Below, piece after piece: positions 1 through 8,792 of a DNA stretch of 64,000 bases; positions within the stretch are counted from its first letter, which is position 1; each line of letters opens with the position of its first letter. Origin of the DNA: DSVQ01 sp964484765 (GTDB lineage Bacteria; Planctomycetota; Planctomycetia; Planctomycetales; Planctomycetaceae). The DNA lies in contig CAZAGI010000042.1 of the NCBI GenBank assembly GCA_964484765.1, positions 3,099 through 67,098 of the forward strand, in the 5' to 3' direction. A model generated the notes under the pieces. It was not told the DNA's origin. It did no database searches and was given only the letters and a program-made list of their open reading frames with translations. The position numbers were made by a program, and so were the translations under genes.

Positions 1-831
1 GTCTTCGTTGAACGCCTCGATGACGTAATCGCGATAAGTGTAGGCATACGGATAGCGAGATTCTTCAGTGAAAACGTAGCCCTTGGTGTCTGCATAACGG
101 GCGATGTCAAGCCAGTACCGCGCCCAGCGTTCCCCATAATGGGGCGAGGCCAGTAACCGTTCGATCGCTCGTTCAACAGCATCGGGCTGCGTGTCGGTGA
201 CGAATTGTTGAATGTCCGCATAAGTGGGCGGCAGGCCAAGCAGGTCGAGCGATAACCGCCGTAACAGGATCGCGCGATCCGCCGGAGGGGCGAGCGTGAA
301 CCCTTTCGCCTCCAGTGCTGCGAGGATGAAGCGATCCGTTTCTGTTTGTGCTCGCGCAACGTCCTTCACGAGTGGAACTGCGGGCCGGGTCATCGGCTGG
401 AAGGCCCAGTGCGTTGCGGGGTCGGCGGCGGGTGACGCGGGTTTGTCCGTCGCCGGGAAGACCGCGCCGCGCTGCACCCATTCTGTCAGCAGTGCAATTT
501 GATCGTCAGGCAGTTTGCCCGCGGGGGGCATTTGAATGTCGTCATCGCGGTAGGCGAGAACTTTGACCAACCGGCTGGAGTCCGGTTTCCCTGGAATTGC
601 CGCCGGGCCGGTTTCATTCCCTTTGAGAATCGCGGCATGCGAATCAAGGCGCAGCCCGCCTTCCTGCTTTTTCTCACCGTGGCAGTTAAGGCACTTTTCC
701 ACCAGCAACGGCCGCACGTGTTTTTCGAAGAACTCGAGTTGTTCCGGAGACGGTGCCTCCGCCGAGATCGCCGGAACGGTCGCCGCCAGGCAGACGAATC
801 CAACTCCAAAAATAGCAGAGCGTGAAAGCAT
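1..831 (-). CDS. PSD1-type protein: PSCyt1 cytochrome plus DUF1549, C-terminus off the window
   Basis: The visible 277 residues start with a signal peptide (hydrophobic to about residue 23). A planctomycete cytochrome c-like PSCyt1 domain follows, with a CLNCHG heme-type motif at residues 47-52 and MPPAGKLPDDQ further on. DUF1549 begins near residue 155 and includes the family hallmark YGERWARYWLDIARYAD. In this family DUF1553 normally follows, but the reading frame runs off position 1. The role of these exported proteins is not established; they are usually paired with DUF1501 proteins or sulfatases, and a sulfatase lies directly upstream on the same strand. ATG at 829-831 gives a clean leader. 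Seen: motifs and frame. Known: family architecture. Inferred: periplasmic or surface location. Confidence 0.9.
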   Translation of the reverse strand, partial: MLSRSAIFGVGFVCLAATVPAISAEAPSPEQLEFFEKHVRPLLVEKCLNCHGEKKQEGGLRLDSHAAILKGNETGPAAIPGKPDSSRLVKVLAYRDDDIQMPPAGKLPDDQIALLTEWVQRGAVFPATDKPASPAADPATHWAFQPMTRPAVPLVKDVARAQTETDRFILAALEAKGFTLAPPADRAILLRRLSLDLLGLPPTYADIQQFVTDTQPDAVERAIERLLASPHYGERWARYWLDIARYADTKGYVFTEESRYPYAYTYRDYVIEAFNED

Positions 832-1019
832 GGGAGGCTTCGGCGAGTATTCGGGGCGGGGCGGAGACGCACGGTCTGCGCAACATCATCGGCAGTCTCA
901 GCAATTGTCCCGAATCTCAGTCCCGTTGACAACCGGTGATTTCCGCGACGCCCCCTCGATCCTCCCACTTTTTCTCACAGGCAGTAGTGGGCGTTTGTTC
1001 AAAATGGACCACCGGCGGC

Positions 1020-2468
1020 CTATTGCCCCTTTTTCTTCTTCGGCTGGTCCGCCGTGTCGCGCTGCCACCAGTCCGGACCTTCAGCGAGGACTTTTCGGTC
1101 GTGCTCGATGAGTCTCTGTTTCATCTTGGCAAATCTCTCGGGTTGCTTCTCCGAGAGTTCCATCGTCTCGTGCGGATCGTCCTTCAGGTTGTACAACTCG
1201 AATTGCGTGAGATCATTGGAACCGAGAATTTTCCAATCGCCGTCGCGTAAACCGACACGCGTTTTCGCCGGGGCAAGATGATTCCGCCAATACAAGGGTT
1301 GTTTGCGCGCGACCGGCTCGCCTTTCAGCACGGGCAACCAGCTTGCACCGTCAATCGTGCGATCCGTCGGCACCGGCACGCCGGTGACTTCGCACACCGT
1401 GGTGAAGAGATCAGTGCCGATGATCGGTTCGTCGCTTGTCGTTCCCGGAGGGACATGCCCCGGCCAGCGCCAGATGCCGGGCACACGGATGCCCCCCTCG
1501 TAGGTGTCGCGCTTGCGGCCGCGCAGCCCGCCGGTGGAGCCGCGGTTGCGGTTCGACAGGCCATCACCCTCGGGACCATTGTCGGCTGTGAAAAAGACGA
1601 ACGTGTTCTCACGGAGGCCGAGTTCATCCAGCGCCGCAAGCACTTTTCCCACGGCAGCGTCCATCTGCGTCACGTTGCCGTGGTGCTGCCGCACGTCGGG
1701 TTCAAGATCGGCATACGGCTCCTGAAACTTCGGCAACGTTTCAATCGGCAAGTGCGGCTCGTGTGTCCACATCGAGACATAGAACGGCCGATTCTTGTCG
1801 CTTCGTTTTTTCAACCAGGTGATAACTTCCTCCGCGACGAGATGTGAACTCGGGCCTTCCAGGGGACCGACGGCTTTCCCGTTCCGCGCGAAGTTCACGG
1901 GGTTGAGATGATTGGGAGCAGCGTTGTTCTGCGTCGCGAACCAGTGATCGAACCCATGATCATTCGGCTGCGGATGCCGCGGATTATTGAAGAACCCGTT
2001 GAGGTGCCACTTTCCCGAGTGGCAGGTGTCGTAGCCTTTCTTCTTCAGTAATGAGGTGACTGTGATCTCGCTGGTCCGCAGATGACACTCGTGGTCCTGA
2101 GGAATCCAGCGAAACACACCGTTACGGTACGGCGTCCGCCCGGTGAGGATCGCGGAGCGCGACGGCGAACAGACCGAACACGCTGAGTAACACTGCGTGA
2201 ACCGCGTCCCTTCGGCCGCAAACTTGTTGAGGTGCGGCGTCTGAATGCGCGGATGGCCGTAACACTGCAGATCGCCGTAACCGAGATCGTCCGCAAGGAT
2301 GATCACAATGTTTGGTACACGAGTTGGTTCGGCGGATTGCGCCTGTTTTCCGGCTTGATTCGCCAGCAATGCTGCCGTGGCCGTCAGAATGAGTGTCGCA
2401 ATTTTATGTGGCAAACGGCGGAGAAATCCGCGTCGGGCCATGGGCGTTGTGCAGTGCGAGGCGGACAT
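1020..2468 (-). CDS. Secreted arylsulfatase (type I, formylglycine-dependent)
   Basis: This 482-residue protein hydrolyses sulfate esters, probably from sulfated polysaccharides, outside the cytoplasm. After an N-terminal leader with arginines and a hydrophobic stretch (about residues 10-46), the sulfatase fold starts at PNIVIILADDLGYGD, whose Asp pair binds calcium. The maturation motif CSPSR has Cys100, the residue converted to formylglycine. Further sulfatase signatures include TADNGPEGDG. The ATG at 2468 is preferred because GGAG lies about 8 bases upstream; ATG 2441 gives a shorter leader and ATG 2540 a longer one. The PSD1 gene follows 188 bp downstream on the same strand, a pairing common in planctomycetes. 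The exact substrate cannot be read from the sequence. Confidence 0.93.
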   Translation of the reverse strand: MSASHCTTPMARRGFLRRLPHKIATLILTATAALLANQAGKQAQSAEPTRVPNIVIILADDLGYGDLQCYGHPRIQTPHLNKFAAEGTRFTQCYSACSVCSPSRSAILTGRTPYRNGVFRWIPQDHECHLRTSEITVTSLLKKKGYDTCHSGKWHLNGFFNNPRHPQPNDHGFDHWFATQNNAAPNHLNPVNFARNGKAVGPLEGPSSHLVAEEVITWLKKRSDKNRPFYVSMWTHEPHLPIETLPKFQEPYADLEPDVRQHHGNVTQMDAAVGKVLAALDELGLRENTFVFFTADNGPEGDGLSNRNRGSTGGLRGRKRDTYEGGIRVPGIWRWPGHVPPGTTSDEPIIGTDLFTTVCEVTGVPVPTDRTIDGASWLPVLKGEPVARKQPLYWRNHLAPAKTRVGLRDGDWKILGSNDLTQFELYNLKDDPHETMELSEKQPERFAKMKQRLIEHDRKVLAEGPDWWQRDTADQPKKKKGQ

Positions 2469-2587
2469 GAAATTGCTCCGAGCGACAGACAGGGCAAGCA
2501 CGCATACGGACAGTATTGAACACGCGAGTGCCGGGGTCAATCTCCGGCAACGACATTCGGGTGAGTGAATTCATAGGTCGCAAAGCC

Positions 2588-2660
2588 AAGCCGCGGCGGC
2601 AATCGCATGGTTCGGCATGGCATTGGATCCAGACCGACTGCTGGTGCTACACGATGCCCG
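2588..2660 (+). repeat. 73-bp relic, copy A (pairs with 23465-23537)
   Basis: The first 33 bases are identical to those at 23465, and the whole 73 bp is about 85% identical in the same orientation. One frame reads AAAAIAWFGMALDPDRLLVL. Several differences between the copies are synonymous in that frame (GCA/GCC, CGA/CGC, CTA/TTG). This suggests both are remnants of a protein-coding family rather than simple target-site repeats. No intact parent gene is in the window. Confidence 0.6.
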
Positions 2661-3154
2661 GCACCAAGAAGCGAGTGGCGCTGTTCAACGAGCAGGGCGA
2701 GCGCATTCGCGGCCTCGATAACAAGATGGCCGCCGAGGTGGCACTGGCTCGCGAAAGATTGTCGTGGGTCAGTGAGGCCGGGGGATCAACCGGCGGGGAA
2801 TGGATCGTCGCACGGGTCTGTTTAGAGTACCTGCAACACTGTGAGCACGGATTTACGAAGGGCACGATCAGTCGCGGGCACCGTGACAATTCGTCGAACT
2901 GGCTGGCGGTGGCGAAATTAACACGGCGTTTACTGAAGGCATGCGCCTTGGACGGTGTAACCCCCGTTTTTCGGAATCCGCACGGACGGCCGTGGAAGAA
3001 AGTGACCGGGGTCCATTGCTTCCTCGCCATCAAGCGGGACTCAGGTTGGGATCAGGATCCGGTCCGCCGAGGGTATTCGTGCTACACCTGCCGGCACTCG
3101 TTCGCCCACCGTATGTGTCGCGACTCCATGGGAAATAACTCGCTGTATCTCTGA
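2661..3154 (+). pseudogene. Degenerate site-specific integrase (tyrosine recombinase) remnant
   Basis: The frame encodes a piece resembling the N-terminal core-binding region of planctomycete integrases (VARVCLEYLQHCEHGFTKG, then HRDNSSNWL). It jumps to a piece resembling the C-terminal catalytic region (FRNPHGRPWKK, then RRGYSCYTCRHSFAHRM). The central catalytic part that should join them is missing, and the protein stops before any catalytic tyrosine. I read this as an internally deleted, decayed integrase. The family call rests on my recognition of these motifs and was not checked by alignment. Together with the neighbouring relic repeat it marks an old mobile-element insertion. Confidence 0.6.
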
Positions 3155-3534
3155 CCTGCGACAGGCTGACGGTCTTGATCCGGTGACCACGATCTCATCC
3201 CGGCCACGACTTTACCAACCGCGATGATCTCGCATCGGCAGCCTGACATTGCGATCCGTTACTGACCATGACATGAGGCAGAGGTTCGACTCGATGTTGC
3301 ATGTTCGACGAAGAAGTCGATTAAGGACACGCTGCACCTGACGAAAGAGCATGGGCGGAGTAGAAAACACATCGAGAAAAACGATGGAATACCGTCAAAC
3401 AATCTATTTGTACGAAATCACACACGAACGTACATTGAATGGTCAGAAGACAAAGTCGATGAAATCCACGACTGTCTGGCGACCAAAACCAACGGCGCAC
3501 ATTTCGGTATCTCGTGTCGAGAGATTCTCTTTTT
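3155..3534. other. Non-coding stretch upstream of the type I exporter operon
   Basis: About 380 bp with no convincing gene. It contains the shared regulatory sequence at 3382-3413, about 120 bp before the exporter ATG. The rest looks like decayed DNA trailing the integrase remnant. A short frame beginning at 3351 runs into the exporter gene in another phase and has no recognisable content. Confidence 0.6.
3382..3413. promoter_or_regulatory. Candidate NhaR/LysR-type operator upstream of the exporter operon
   Basis: The 32-bp sequence is nearly the same as 9722-9753, which lies just upstream of the nhaR-type gene. The core GTCAAACAATCTATTTGTAC matches 19 of 20 bases there, and 27 of 32 match overall. 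The core is an imperfect inverted repeat, as expected for LysR-family sites. It is inferred to be the binding site through which the nhaR product controls the exporter genes. Confidence 0.5.
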
Positions 3535-5667
3535 ATGACAGCTGCGAAATCAATGCTCTCGGCAATCAATTCTGCTCAATCAACCAGCGTCGAAAACGGG
3601 GTAGACGTTCACGTTGTTGCCTTGGGACTCGCGCATTGTGCGAATCATCTCGGAGTACCGAGGGAATTCGTGTCGATTGAACGGCTGGTGGCCGAGGTGG
3701 CACTTTGCTGGCCGGGAGCGCTCGCCGACAACTGGTGGAAATGGTTGGTGGAGGCCGGACGTTCACTTGAGATGGATTTGCGCGTTGCCGACGTTGAAGC
3801 GCGCGACCTCGTTCCCATCCTGGCATCCGGTGCCGTGGTGCTCGTCAAGACGGACGACGGCCAGTCCCTGGTGGAACTCCAGCGCTCCGGGCGCCGCGGG
3901 TACGTTTCCCGTCGACTGGATGGGCATCCGGCATCAGTCAGTTTGCCTTTTCAGAAGGGCTTGCTCCGCGTCGTCATCGGGCATGCTGCCGTTCATTATG
4001 GGGAGCACGGTTCCCATGCGCACCCCAAGCCGTTCGCACTCCTGTTGAGATTATTACAACCGGAATGGAAAGACATTCTGACGGTCATCGCCATTTCGAG
4101 CGTAGCGGGGGTCTTGATGCTGTCGGTCCCGGTTACCGCGCAGCAACTCGTGCGGGCCGTGACCTTCGCCACGTTGTATCAGCCCATCGTCGTCCTCTCG
4201 CTGGTTCTCCTGGGATTACTCGGATTTGTTGCGGCGCTGCAGACCTTGCAAGCCTACGTCGCGGAACTGATTCAGCGACGCCTGTTCATTCGCGTGGCGG
4301 GGACCGTGGCGCGACACTTGCCGCGGGTCTCGACAGAAGCCTGGCAGCAAACGGACGTCCCGGAAGTGATGAATCGCTTTCTGGACATCGTCGTGGTGCA
4401 GAAAGTCGTTGCCGCCCTGCTGGTTGACGGGATCAGCATCGTGCTGACCACCGTGATCGGGATGAGCGTGATGGCCTTCTATCATCCCTTTCTGCTGGGC
4501 TACGACCTCGTGCTGCTCGGATTTCTAGCGCTGGTCGTCTTTGGTCTGGGTCGGCGCGGAGTCAAGACGGCGATCCTCGAATCCAAGGCCAAGTACCACG
4601 TTGTGGCGTGGCTGGAAACCATGGCACGGTGTCCGTCGATTTTTCAATCCTTCGGCGTCGACGCCTTGGCATGTGACCGCGCAGACGTGTTGTGTGCTCA
4701 GTATCTACAGCAGCGCCGCGTGCATTTTCGCATCCTCTTGCGACAAGTGGTGATGATTCTGTTCATTCAAGTCGTCGCCACGACCGCGCTGCTGGGACTG
4801 GGTGGGTATCTCGTCTTACAGGAACAATTGACGTTGGGGCAACTGGTCGCCGCGGAACTGATCGTGGCAATGATTGTGGCCTCGTTCGCGAAACTTGGAA
4901 AGCACATCGAGGGCTGGTATGACTTGCTGGCCGCGGTCGACAAACTGGCACATCTCACCGACTTGCCATTGCAGTCGAACGCGGGGATCGTCGGCGTCTC
5001 GCGAAACGGCCCCGCCCGTTTAGAGATTCGACTCCGCGACCAGTTCGGTTCCGTTGCAGGAAGCCATGAAAACTCGACCGGCGTTCATGAAACGAACCTG
5101 GTCATCGAACCGGGAAGCATGGTCGCTCTCTGCAATGGAGATGAGAAGGTTCTCGGATCGATCCGTCAGACCTTGGCGGGCAGTCGGACGCGCGAAGAGT
5201 GGATGGTCACGGTGGATGGAGTCGACGTCGTCGATTTCCGGCCCGACATTCTTTCCGCGCACGTGGCGGTCGCCCGCAGTCTGGAATTCATCCCCGGGAC
5301 GATTGCCGAGAACATTCATCTGCACCGCTTGGGGATTTCCGACGCGGATGTGTTGCTCGCCCTGAACATCACGGGGTTGACGGAAGAATTCCGCCGCGCC
5401 TCGCTTTCCCTGTCCGACGACATGCTGCCCAGCGGTTGGCCCCTGCTCGCTTCTCAGACTGTGCGACTGGTTCTGGCTCGGGCGCTGGCAGGCCGACCGC
5501 GAGTCCTCGTGCTGGACGGCCTGCTCGATTCGTTGGGCGACAAGGAGTTAGAGGAATGCGTTTCACAACTGGCGTCGATCTCCAGCCACACAACGATTTT
5601 AGTCCTGACGAACCAGAGGCGCGTGGCGAGCCTGATTCCGAGAATTCCCGATGCACAAGTCTCGTGA
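3535..5667 (+). CDS. Type I secretion ABC protein with C39-like N-terminus and degenerate ATPase domain
   Basis: About 710 residues with the HlyB/peptidase-containing exporter layout: an N-terminal C39-like domain (residues 1-135) without a recognisable catalytic Cys/His pair, a six-helix membrane domain (about 160-450) and a C-terminal nucleotide-binding-like domain. The last domain keeps the spacing of the family (GTIAENI, then VRLVLARALAGRPRVLVLDG). However, Walker A reads VALCNGDEKVLGS, the signature LSGGQ is replaced by LPSGW, the Walker B glutamate is Gly, and the switch His is absent. It should therefore bind ATP poorly or not at all. HlyD- and TolC-like genes follow directly, so it belongs to a tripartite export system. 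ATG 3535 is chosen; GTG 3514 is possible. Substrate unknown. Confidence 0.88.
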   Translation: MTAAKSMLSAINSAQSTSVENGVDVHVVALGLAHCANHLGVPREFVSIERLVAEVALCWPGALADNWWKWLVEAGRSLEMDLRVADVEARDLVPILASGAVVLVKTDDGQSLVELQRSGRRGYVSRRLDGHPASVSLPFQKGLLRVVIGHAAVHYGEHGSHAHPKPFALLLRLLQPEWKDILTVIAISSVAGVLMLSVPVTAQQLVRAVTFATLYQPIVVLSLVLLGLLGFVAALQTLQAYVAELIQRRLFIRVAGTVARHLPRVSTEAWQQTDVPEVMNRFLDIVVVQKVVAALLVDGISIVLTTVIGMSVMAFYHPFLLGYDLVLLGFLALVVFGLGRRGVKTAILESKAKYHVVAWLETMARCPSIFQSFGVDALACDRADVLCAQYLQQRRVHFRILLRQVVMILFIQVVATTALLGLGGYLVLQEQLTLGQLVAAELIVAMIVASFAKLGKHIEGWYDLLAAVDKLAHLTDLPLQSNAGIVGVSRNGPARLEIRLRDQFGSVAGSHENSTGVHETNLVIEPGSMVALCNGDEKVLGSIRQTLAGSRTREEWMVTVDGVDVVDFRPDILSAHVAVARSLEFIPGTIAENIHLHRLGISDADVLLALNITGLTEEFRRASLSLSDDMLPSGWPLLASQTVRLVLARALAGRPRVLVLDGLLDSLGDKELEECVSQLASISSHTTILVLTNQRRVASLIPRIPDAQVS

Positions 5668-5769
5668 CCCGCTGTGGACTGACCCCGGCCGAGACCACGT
5701 CCTCCGGTGGAAGTTTCGTTGCCAATCGAAGAACCGCCATGCGGTTCGAGTTCTGTCTGGAAGTGTGAA

Positions 5770-7128
5770 ATGAATGCCGTCGGTTATCCCGCAACGGGGC
5801 TGACACGCTCCACTCTGCCGCTGGCCGAGCTGTCCCGCTCCAGTCAGTGGGTCCATCGCATCACGCTCTGGTTGGTCGCGGCGTTGATGGCCAGCGTGGC
5901 CGCGCTCCTGTTTGTTCCGTGGCAACAATCGGTCGCAGGCAAAGGCCGCGTGGTCACCTACGATCCCAACCGCCGCTTGCAGGAGATCGATGCCCCCATT
6001 TCTGGCCGATTGACTGAGATCAAGACCGGCCTGGTCGAAGGAGCGCACGTCAGCGCGGGGGAAGTGCTGATGAAGATCGAAGTCATCGACCCTTTCCTCA
6101 AGGACCGGCTCGCCGATCAGTTTGAAGCCACGAAGCGCAAGCTCGACGCGGACCGAACCATCGTCTTTGCCTATGAGAAGCAGGTCGAAGCCCTGATTGA
6201 GGTCCGTGAACAGACTCAATTGGCGCAAGATGAGTTCGTCAAGGTAGCTGAGCAGAAATTGCTGGCTGAAGAAGAAAACCTCAAGGCAGCGCAAGCAGGC
6301 TTCGATCAGGCCGAAAAGGATCGGATTCGCCGCAAAGAACTCTTTGAACAAAAGGTCGAATCGCGCTTTGAATGGGAGGTCGCGGAACGCAAAGCGGCGG
6401 AAATGGCGGCCAAGGTGCAGCAGGCAAAAGCCTACGTTTCCGCTGCCAGGAGCGAACTCGCCGCGAAACATGCGGAACGAAATTACAAAATGCGTGAAGC
6501 CCAGGTCAAAATTGATTCGGCCACGGCGGTTTATGAGAAGTCCAAGGGAGATGTCGAGAGTACAAAGAAGGAATATGCCGATATTGAAAGCAAACAATTG
6601 CTTCAAGTGCAGCCCGTCATCGCGCCGCTCGATGGCTATGTTCTGAAGCTTCGCAGTTTTCAGGGAGGGCAGATCGTCTCCGCGGGGCAACCGCTCGTAG
6701 AACTTGTCCCATCGGACTCGGCCCAGGCCGTGGAGATCAAGGTCGACGGCAACGATGCACCTTTAGTGGCGAGTCTAAGCAACACTCAGAGCCATCGAAA
6801 AGTCCGTCTGCAATTTGAAGGCTGGCCCGCCGTACAGTTCAGCGGCTGGCCTTCCGTGGCGGTCGGAACTTTCGGTGGAATCGTGGCCACGGTCGACCGT
6901 TCCGACGACGGCCAAGGCAAGTTTCGCGTGCTGGTGGTGCCCGATCCGGACGACCGGCCTTGGCCGGAAGCCGATATCCTCCGTCAAGGAGTCAGGGTGA
7001 ATGGCTGGGTCCTCTTGAACGAAGTTCCGTTAGGACAGGAATTATGGCGGCAGTTGAATGGATTTCCTCCCGTCATCACCATCGAACCCGTCTCCAAAGG
7101 CGATGCACTGTTGCGTGGCAAAAAGTAA
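5770..7128 (+). CDS. HlyD-family membrane fusion protein of the type I system
   Basis: This 452-residue periplasmic adaptor would link the inner-membrane ABC protein to the outer-membrane channel. One membrane segment lies near residues 30-50 (ITLWLVAALMASVAALLFVPW region). A biotinyl-lipoyl half follows (IDAPISGRLTEIKTGLVEG), then a long Lys/Glu/Ala-rich coiled coil (about 110-280), the second lipoyl half (VIAPLDGYVLKLRSFQGGQ) and a beta-barrel C-terminus. ATG 5770 has GGAAGTG upstream, about 103 bp after the ABC gene stop. The TolC-like gene starts inside its 3' end. This is standard HlyD architecture apart from its unusual ABC partner. Confidence 0.9.
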   Translation: MNAVGYPATGLTRSTLPLAELSRSSQWVHRITLWLVAALMASVAALLFVPWQQSVAGKGRVVTYDPNRRLQEIDAPISGRLTEIKTGLVEGAHVSAGEVLMKIEVIDPFLKDRLADQFEATKRKLDADRTIVFAYEKQVEALIEVREQTQLAQDEFVKVAEQKLLAEEENLKAAQAGFDQAEKDRIRRKELFEQKVESRFEWEVAERKAAEMAAKVQQAKAYVSAARSELAAKHAERNYKMREAQVKIDSATAVYEKSKGDVESTKKEYADIESKQLLQVQPVIAPLDGYVLKLRSFQGGQIVSAGQPLVELVPSDSAQAVEIKVDGNDAPLVASLSNTQSHRKVRLQFEGWPAVQFSGWPSVAVGTFGGIVATVDRSDDGQGKFRVLVVPDPDDRPWPEADILRQGVRVNGWVLLNEVPLGQELWRQLNGFPPVITIEPVSKGDALLRGKK

Positions 7129-8777
7129 CCGCCTTTCAAAGCCGTATCATTCTGTTGGGACTGTTCACGATCGCGGGGTGTACGACATCCCGTGTGTCGA
7201 TCGGTTCCTCGGCACGTCCCGATCCGCAACTGGTCGCAAAAGCCTCTGTCTCTGACAAGCCCGTACCGCAATCGCCGGCTGACGAGACTTCTACGCTGGA
7301 CGATGAGGCCGGCACAGCAATTGAACTCGTGAGCGCGTTGGACTCGCAATCGGCAATCGATGCCGCAGCCAATGTCCCGCCGACGCCGACGAGTGAAGAC
7401 GGGATTCCTCCCGGGCCCACCAAGCCGATTGTGCTCGATCAGGTCATTGATGCGATTTACCAATCGTATCCCTTGCTGAGGATCGCGCTTCTCGATCGCA
7501 ATATCGCGTCCGGCGACAACATCAGCGCGCAGGGCGAGTGGGACTTCAAAGTCATCGCCGATTCCATGAACACGCCCGATGGCTTCTATCAGACGTATCG
7601 TCAGTCGGTCGGCTTCGATCAACCCCTGTATGGCGGCGGCAGTCTCTTTAGCCGCTACCGGATCGGTCGCGGCAGTTTCGAGCCGTGGTATCTCGAACGA
7701 CAGACCAACGACGGGGGCGAGTTTCGCGTGGGACTCTCGGTCCCCCTGTGGCAGAACCGCACGATCGATGAACGCCGCGCTCAACTCTGGCGCACAGCGT
7801 ATGGTCGCGATCTGGTCGAACCCGAAATCCGCACGCAACTGCTGCTGTTCATCCGCGACGGATCGATCGCCTACTGGGAATGGGTCGGTGCCGGGCGACA
7901 ATTGGCCTATGCCGAACAACTGTTGAAACTCGCACAAGATCGTGATGCTCAGCTGCGCCGGCAGGTAAAGGAAGGGGATCGCCCGGAAGCGGACCTGACC
8001 GACAACGAACGGCTCATCGTTTCCCGACGCGTGAAGCGTCTTGATGCACTCCGCAAGTTTCAGTCGAATGCCGCCAAGCTGTCGCTGTATTTGCGCATGC
8101 CCAATGGCAGCCCGTTCGTTCCCACTCCCGAGTTGCTGCCATCCGGCTTTCCGGAGCCAACGCCGGTGAAGAGCGATCAACTGGCATCAGACATCGCGTT
8201 CGCGCAGTCGCGGCGACCGGAAATCCTGGCCCTTGATGTGACGCGGCAGATGCTCAATATTGATCTCTGCCAGGCACAGAATCTCATGCAGCCGGAACTG
8301 AACGGCGTGATTGCCAATAGCCAGGATGTGGGCGGTCCCACCAGCAGCAAGAAGGACAAGAGTCCCAACGAAACCGAAGCCGGCGTTTACTTCTCCGTCC
8401 CGCTGCAAAGACGCAAAGCACTCGGAAAGATTTCCGCCGTGGAAGCCAAGCTTGCTCAGCTCAATGCGAAGCGGCAATTTGCGACGGACAAAATTTCTGT
8501 CGAAATTCAATCCGCCGTCATTTCGTTGGAGACCGCCTTTCAAGCGATTGGCCAGGCGCGAGAAGCCGTCCGACTGAACGAAGAGATGCAACGCTTCGAG
8601 CTGATTCGGCTCGAACAAGGGGATAGTGACTTCCTGCGACTCAATCTGCGGGAGCAGGCGACCTTCGATGCCCGTGTGGCCGAAGTTGATGCCTACCTGC
8701 GGTACTTCGAGGCCCTCTCCGAGTACCGCGCCGCCGTCGCCGCGGACTTGCCGGAAGTGATTGAACTCGCCGAATAG
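7044..8777 (+). CDS. TolC-family outer-membrane efflux lipoprotein
   Basis: This protein of about 577 residues forms the outer-membrane channel of the export system. A hydrophobic stretch ends in the lipobox FTIAGC with Cys46 as the probable acylation site. A low-complexity linker and the two-repeat TolC/OEP coiled-coil domain follow (start near VLDQVIDAIYQSYPLLRIAL; second half near QFATDKISVEIQSAVISLE). The only good in-frame start is ATG 7044 (AGGACAGGAATT upstream). This overlaps the HlyD gene by 85 bp and gives an unusually long, basic N-terminal region before the lipobox. It ends 15 bp from the convergent nhaR-type gene. Confidence 0.88.
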   Translation: MAAVEWISSRHHHRTRLQRRCTVAWQKVTAFQSRIILLGLFTIAGCTTSRVSIGSSARPDPQLVAKASVSDKPVPQSPADETSTLDDEAGTAIELVSALDSQSAIDAAANVPPTPTSEDGIPPGPTKPIVLDQVIDAIYQSYPLLRIALLDRNIASGDNISAQGEWDFKVIADSMNTPDGFYQTYRQSVGFDQPLYGGGSLFSRYRIGRGSFEPWYLERQTNDGGEFRVGLSVPLWQNRTIDERRAQLWRTAYGRDLVEPEIRTQLLLFIRDGSIAYWEWVGAGRQLAYAEQLLKLAQDRDAQLRRQVKEGDRPEADLTDNERLIVSRRVKRLDALRKFQSNAAKLSLYLRMPNGSPFVPTPELLPSGFPEPTPVKSDQLASDIAFAQSRRPEILALDVTRQMLNIDLCQAQNLMQPELNGVIANSQDVGGPTSSKKDKSPNETEAGVYFSVPLQRRKALGKISAVEAKLAQLNAKRQFATDKISVEIQSAVISLETAFQAIGQAREAVRLNEEMQRFELIRLEQGDSDFLRLNLREQATFDARVAEVDAYLRYFEALSEYRAAVAADLPEVIELAE

Positions 8778-8792
8778 TTCTGCGACACGTTG

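Noticed and set aside
3351..3680. 109-codon frame overlapping the exporter start
   Set aside because: Out of phase with the exporter and without any recognisable motif.
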